16,316 nt of DNA, taken from assembly GCA_964477455.1 (NCBI GenBank), contig CAYZHG010000057.1:1-16316 (forward strand), written 5' to 3'. The stretch comes from CAIOJG01 sp964477455 (GTDB taxonomy: Bacteria; Patescibacteriota; Patescibacteriia; Magasanikbacterales; GWA2-37-8). Position 1 is the first letter of the stretch. Every line of letters starts with the position of its first letter. Both the position numbers and the translations under genes were made by a program. Positions 15,214 to 16,316 of this stretch are shown here, piece by piece. The notes beneath the pieces are model-generated. The model searched no databases, was not told the DNA's origin, and saw only the letters and a program-made list of their open reading frames with translations.

Positions 15214-16056
15214 TTATTTCAGCTTCTTGATCTTTTTAACAGGTGGGAGAAAATTATTTTCCGAAACCACTTTTTTGCCGGTCAATTTTTCAAAGTCACT
15301 TCTTGCCTTGCCGGCATATCGTCCACCCTTAATTGCAGAAATGGAATTTTCGCCCAATCCTATAGCTAAATCTTTTTCAGCCACGTTTCTGGTTGTGAGT
15401 TCGGCTAAAGTCGTAAAAATCAATTCCGCTTCCGTCATGTTATCGCGCAGATTATGACCTTTCAGTTTTTTAATCTCTTTATGTTTTTTAACAGATATAC
15501 CACTCCACTCTTTATGTATGATATCAGTTAATATTGCATATTCTTCCTGCTCAGTCACTTTATGAGTCGCCCAATAGTCAGTCAATTTATTTCTTATTTC
15601 CTGTCCGCGCATGCGTTGTTCAATCCACTTTTCTGAACGACCCAATGTTTGCCAGTGCTCTCGTGCTCGATTCACAGCGATTTCCGGATCGACCGTTTCA
15701 CGCAACCGTTCATAGCCGGTTTTAGCAAGCCACAGTTTAAAAGGCTCAGCCTTTGGGGACGGTATGCTTTGAACAATTCTTAATACGGTCTCTACGTCAG
15801 CCGCATCTGATGAATAATATTTACCATCTTTAGACATAAATTTAAGTTGTCCGATTTTTTCGGACAACCCACTTCCTTCAATTTTCAGTTTTCTTTTCAA
15901 ATCATCCCAATATTTTCTAGGACGGTCATTTTGAGCTAAAACGCGAACGATATCAACCACACTAAAATACCATTTCTCATTCTTTTTAGACCAAATGCGG
16001 CGGACAGGCTCATTTTCAAAAATAGCTATTGATTTATTTTCTATATTTTTTGACAT
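15214..16056 (-). CDS. BRO-family (Bro-N) DNA-damage-inducible protein D-like protein
   Basis: The protein has 280 residues. Residues 10-115 match the Bro-N domain: IWSKKNEKWYFSVVDIVRVL, RPRKYWDDLKRKL, SKDGKYYSSDAADVETVLRI and the signature QSIPSPKAEPFKLWLAKTGY. The second half (NRAREHWQTLGRSEKWIEQR, ILTDIIHKEWSGISVKKHKE, LRDNMTEAELIFTTLAELTT, then RSDFEKLTGKKVVS) matches DinD-like proteins of bacterial chromosomes. BRO proteins occur as phage antirepressors or nucleic-acid-binding proteins; DinD of E. coli is SOS-induced. Which role applies here is unknown. It is a single-gene unit with promoter and terminator next to tRNA-Ser, a common landing site for mobile DNA, but no integrase or other phage gene is near. 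No LexA-like operator was seen. Confidence 0.85.
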   Translation of the reverse strand: MSKNIENKSIAIFENEPVRRIWSKKNEKWYFSVVDIVRVLAQNDRPRKYWDDLKRKLKIEGSGLSEKIGQLKFMSKDGKYYSSDAADVETVLRIVQSIPSPKAEPFKLWLAKTGYERLRETVDPEIAVNRAREHWQTLGRSEKWIEQRMRGQEIRNKLTDYWATHKVTEQEEYAILTDIIHKEWSGISVKKHKEIKKLKGHNLRDNMTEAELIFTTLAELTTRNVAEKDLAIGLGENSISAIKGGRYAGKARSDFEKLTGKKVVSENNFLPPVKKIKKLK

Positions 16057-16077
16057 ATATTTTGATAAATTTATTTA

Positions 16078-16105
16078 ATTATACCATAATCGATTCCAAA
16101 GTAAA
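16078..16105 (-). promoter_or_regulatory. Promoter of the BRO-like gene
   Basis: On the minus strand, TTTACT (16105-16100) is followed after 16 bp by a perfect TATAAT (16083-16078) preceded by TGG as an extended -10. Transcription should start near 16071, leaving a leader of about 15 nt without a Shine-Dalgarno sequence. Confidence 0.75.
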
Positions 16106-16148
16106 ATATTTATCAAACAATTTCAGACGAGAACGACTGAGAAAAAAT

Positions 16149-16180
16149 AAAAGATATCACTGATTTAGTGATATCTTTTT
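16149..16180 (-). terminator. Bidirectional-type terminator following tRNA-Ser
   Basis: A 13-bp perfect stem (AAAAGATATCACT at 16149-16161, its complement at 16167-16179) has a 5-nt loop. On the minus strand it runs into TTTTATTTTTT, fitting termination of the tRNA transcript. The plus strand also has a T5 tail. Confidence 0.82.
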
Positions 16181-16217
16181 AAAATATGAACAAGTCGTTC
16201 ATATAAGCGTGACTCGG

Positions 16218-16302
16218 CGGAAGGGGTGGGATTCGAACCCACGGTACCTTTCGATACGACAGTTTTCAAGACTGTTGCCGTAAACCACTTGGCTACCCTT
16301 CC
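16218..16302 (-). tRNA. tRNA-Ser (anticodon UGA)
   Basis: The 85-nt cloverleaf on the minus strand is complete. The acceptor stem is GGAAGGG/CCCTTCC with discriminator G, the D-stem is GCC/GGC, and the anticodon stem is ACAGT/ACTGT around loop CTTGAAA, giving anticodon TGA, which reads UCA serine codons. A long class II variable arm (GTATC, GAAA loop, GGTAC) and T-arm GTGGG-TTCGAAT-CCCAC follow. The bases after the discriminator are CCG, so CCA is not encoded and must be added. Confidence 0.96.
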
Positions 16303-16316
16303 ATTGTTGATAGCTA

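Noticed and set aside
1..16316. CRISPR array, rRNA gene, riboswitch or replication origin
   Set aside because: I saw no regularly spaced repeats, no rRNA-like segments, no long structured leader before any gene, and only a single DnaA box.

Overview
The window looks like a chromosomal segment of a Candidatus Patescibacteria (CPR) bacterium, probably a Parcubacteria-type lineage. This is an inference from four things: very AT-rich DNA, tightly packed genes, start codons without Shine-Dalgarno sequences, and surface-protein types I associate with that group (short signal-peptide proteins with Ig-like and peptidoglycan-binding domains, polytopic GT-C-like membrane proteins, and a small membrane protein ending in two cysteines). 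TGA works as a normal stop, so this is code 11 and not a Gracilibacteria-type code.

Region 1 (1-6784, + strand) is the end of a surface-polysaccharide cluster. It holds the C-terminal part of a Gfo/Idh/MocA sugar dehydrogenase, a WlbB/WbpD-type left-handed beta-helix acetyltransferase, two GT4 glycosyltransferases with a SAM methyltransferase between them, and a 773-residue GT-C/YfhO-like membrane protein. Together they suggest synthesis of a modified (amino)sugar, assembly of a glycan on the cytoplasmic face, and a membrane step at the end. The second GT4 gene carries a G8 tract in its N-terminal motif, a possible phase-variation site.

Region 2 (6785-7793) contains no intact gene. It holds a fragment of an IS30-like transposase (-), a fragment of a second DDE-type transposase (+), a decayed GT4 C-terminal fragment (-), a 13-bp inverted repeat enclosing 149 bp, and a 23-bp near-perfect palindrome. 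It looks like a scar where mobile elements and a former glycan gene have decayed.

Region 3 (7794-11608, +) is a compact three-gene operon with gaps of 8 and 3 nt: a membrane-anchored protein with two lectin-like beta-sandwich domains, a five-helix membrane protein ending in a LytR_C-like domain without an LCP catalytic domain, and a second GT-C-like membrane protein related to the one in region 1. I regard this trio as the best candidate for an undescribed envelope-glycan system.

Region 4 (11609-13759, +) has two exported proteins, each with its own promoter: an Ig-like plus peptidoglycan-binding protein (strong extended -10 promoter, upstream DnaA-box sequence, clear terminator) and a cohesin-like/Ig-like protein anchored by a C-terminal helix.

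Region 5 (13778-16316, -) has, in transcription order, tRNA-Ser(UGA), a bidirectional terminator, a BRO/DinD-like gene, a terminator, a small single-pass membrane protein and a zinc-ribbon methyltransferase. The four best promoters in the window all have a TGn extended -10 and short leaders without Shine-Dalgarno sequences.
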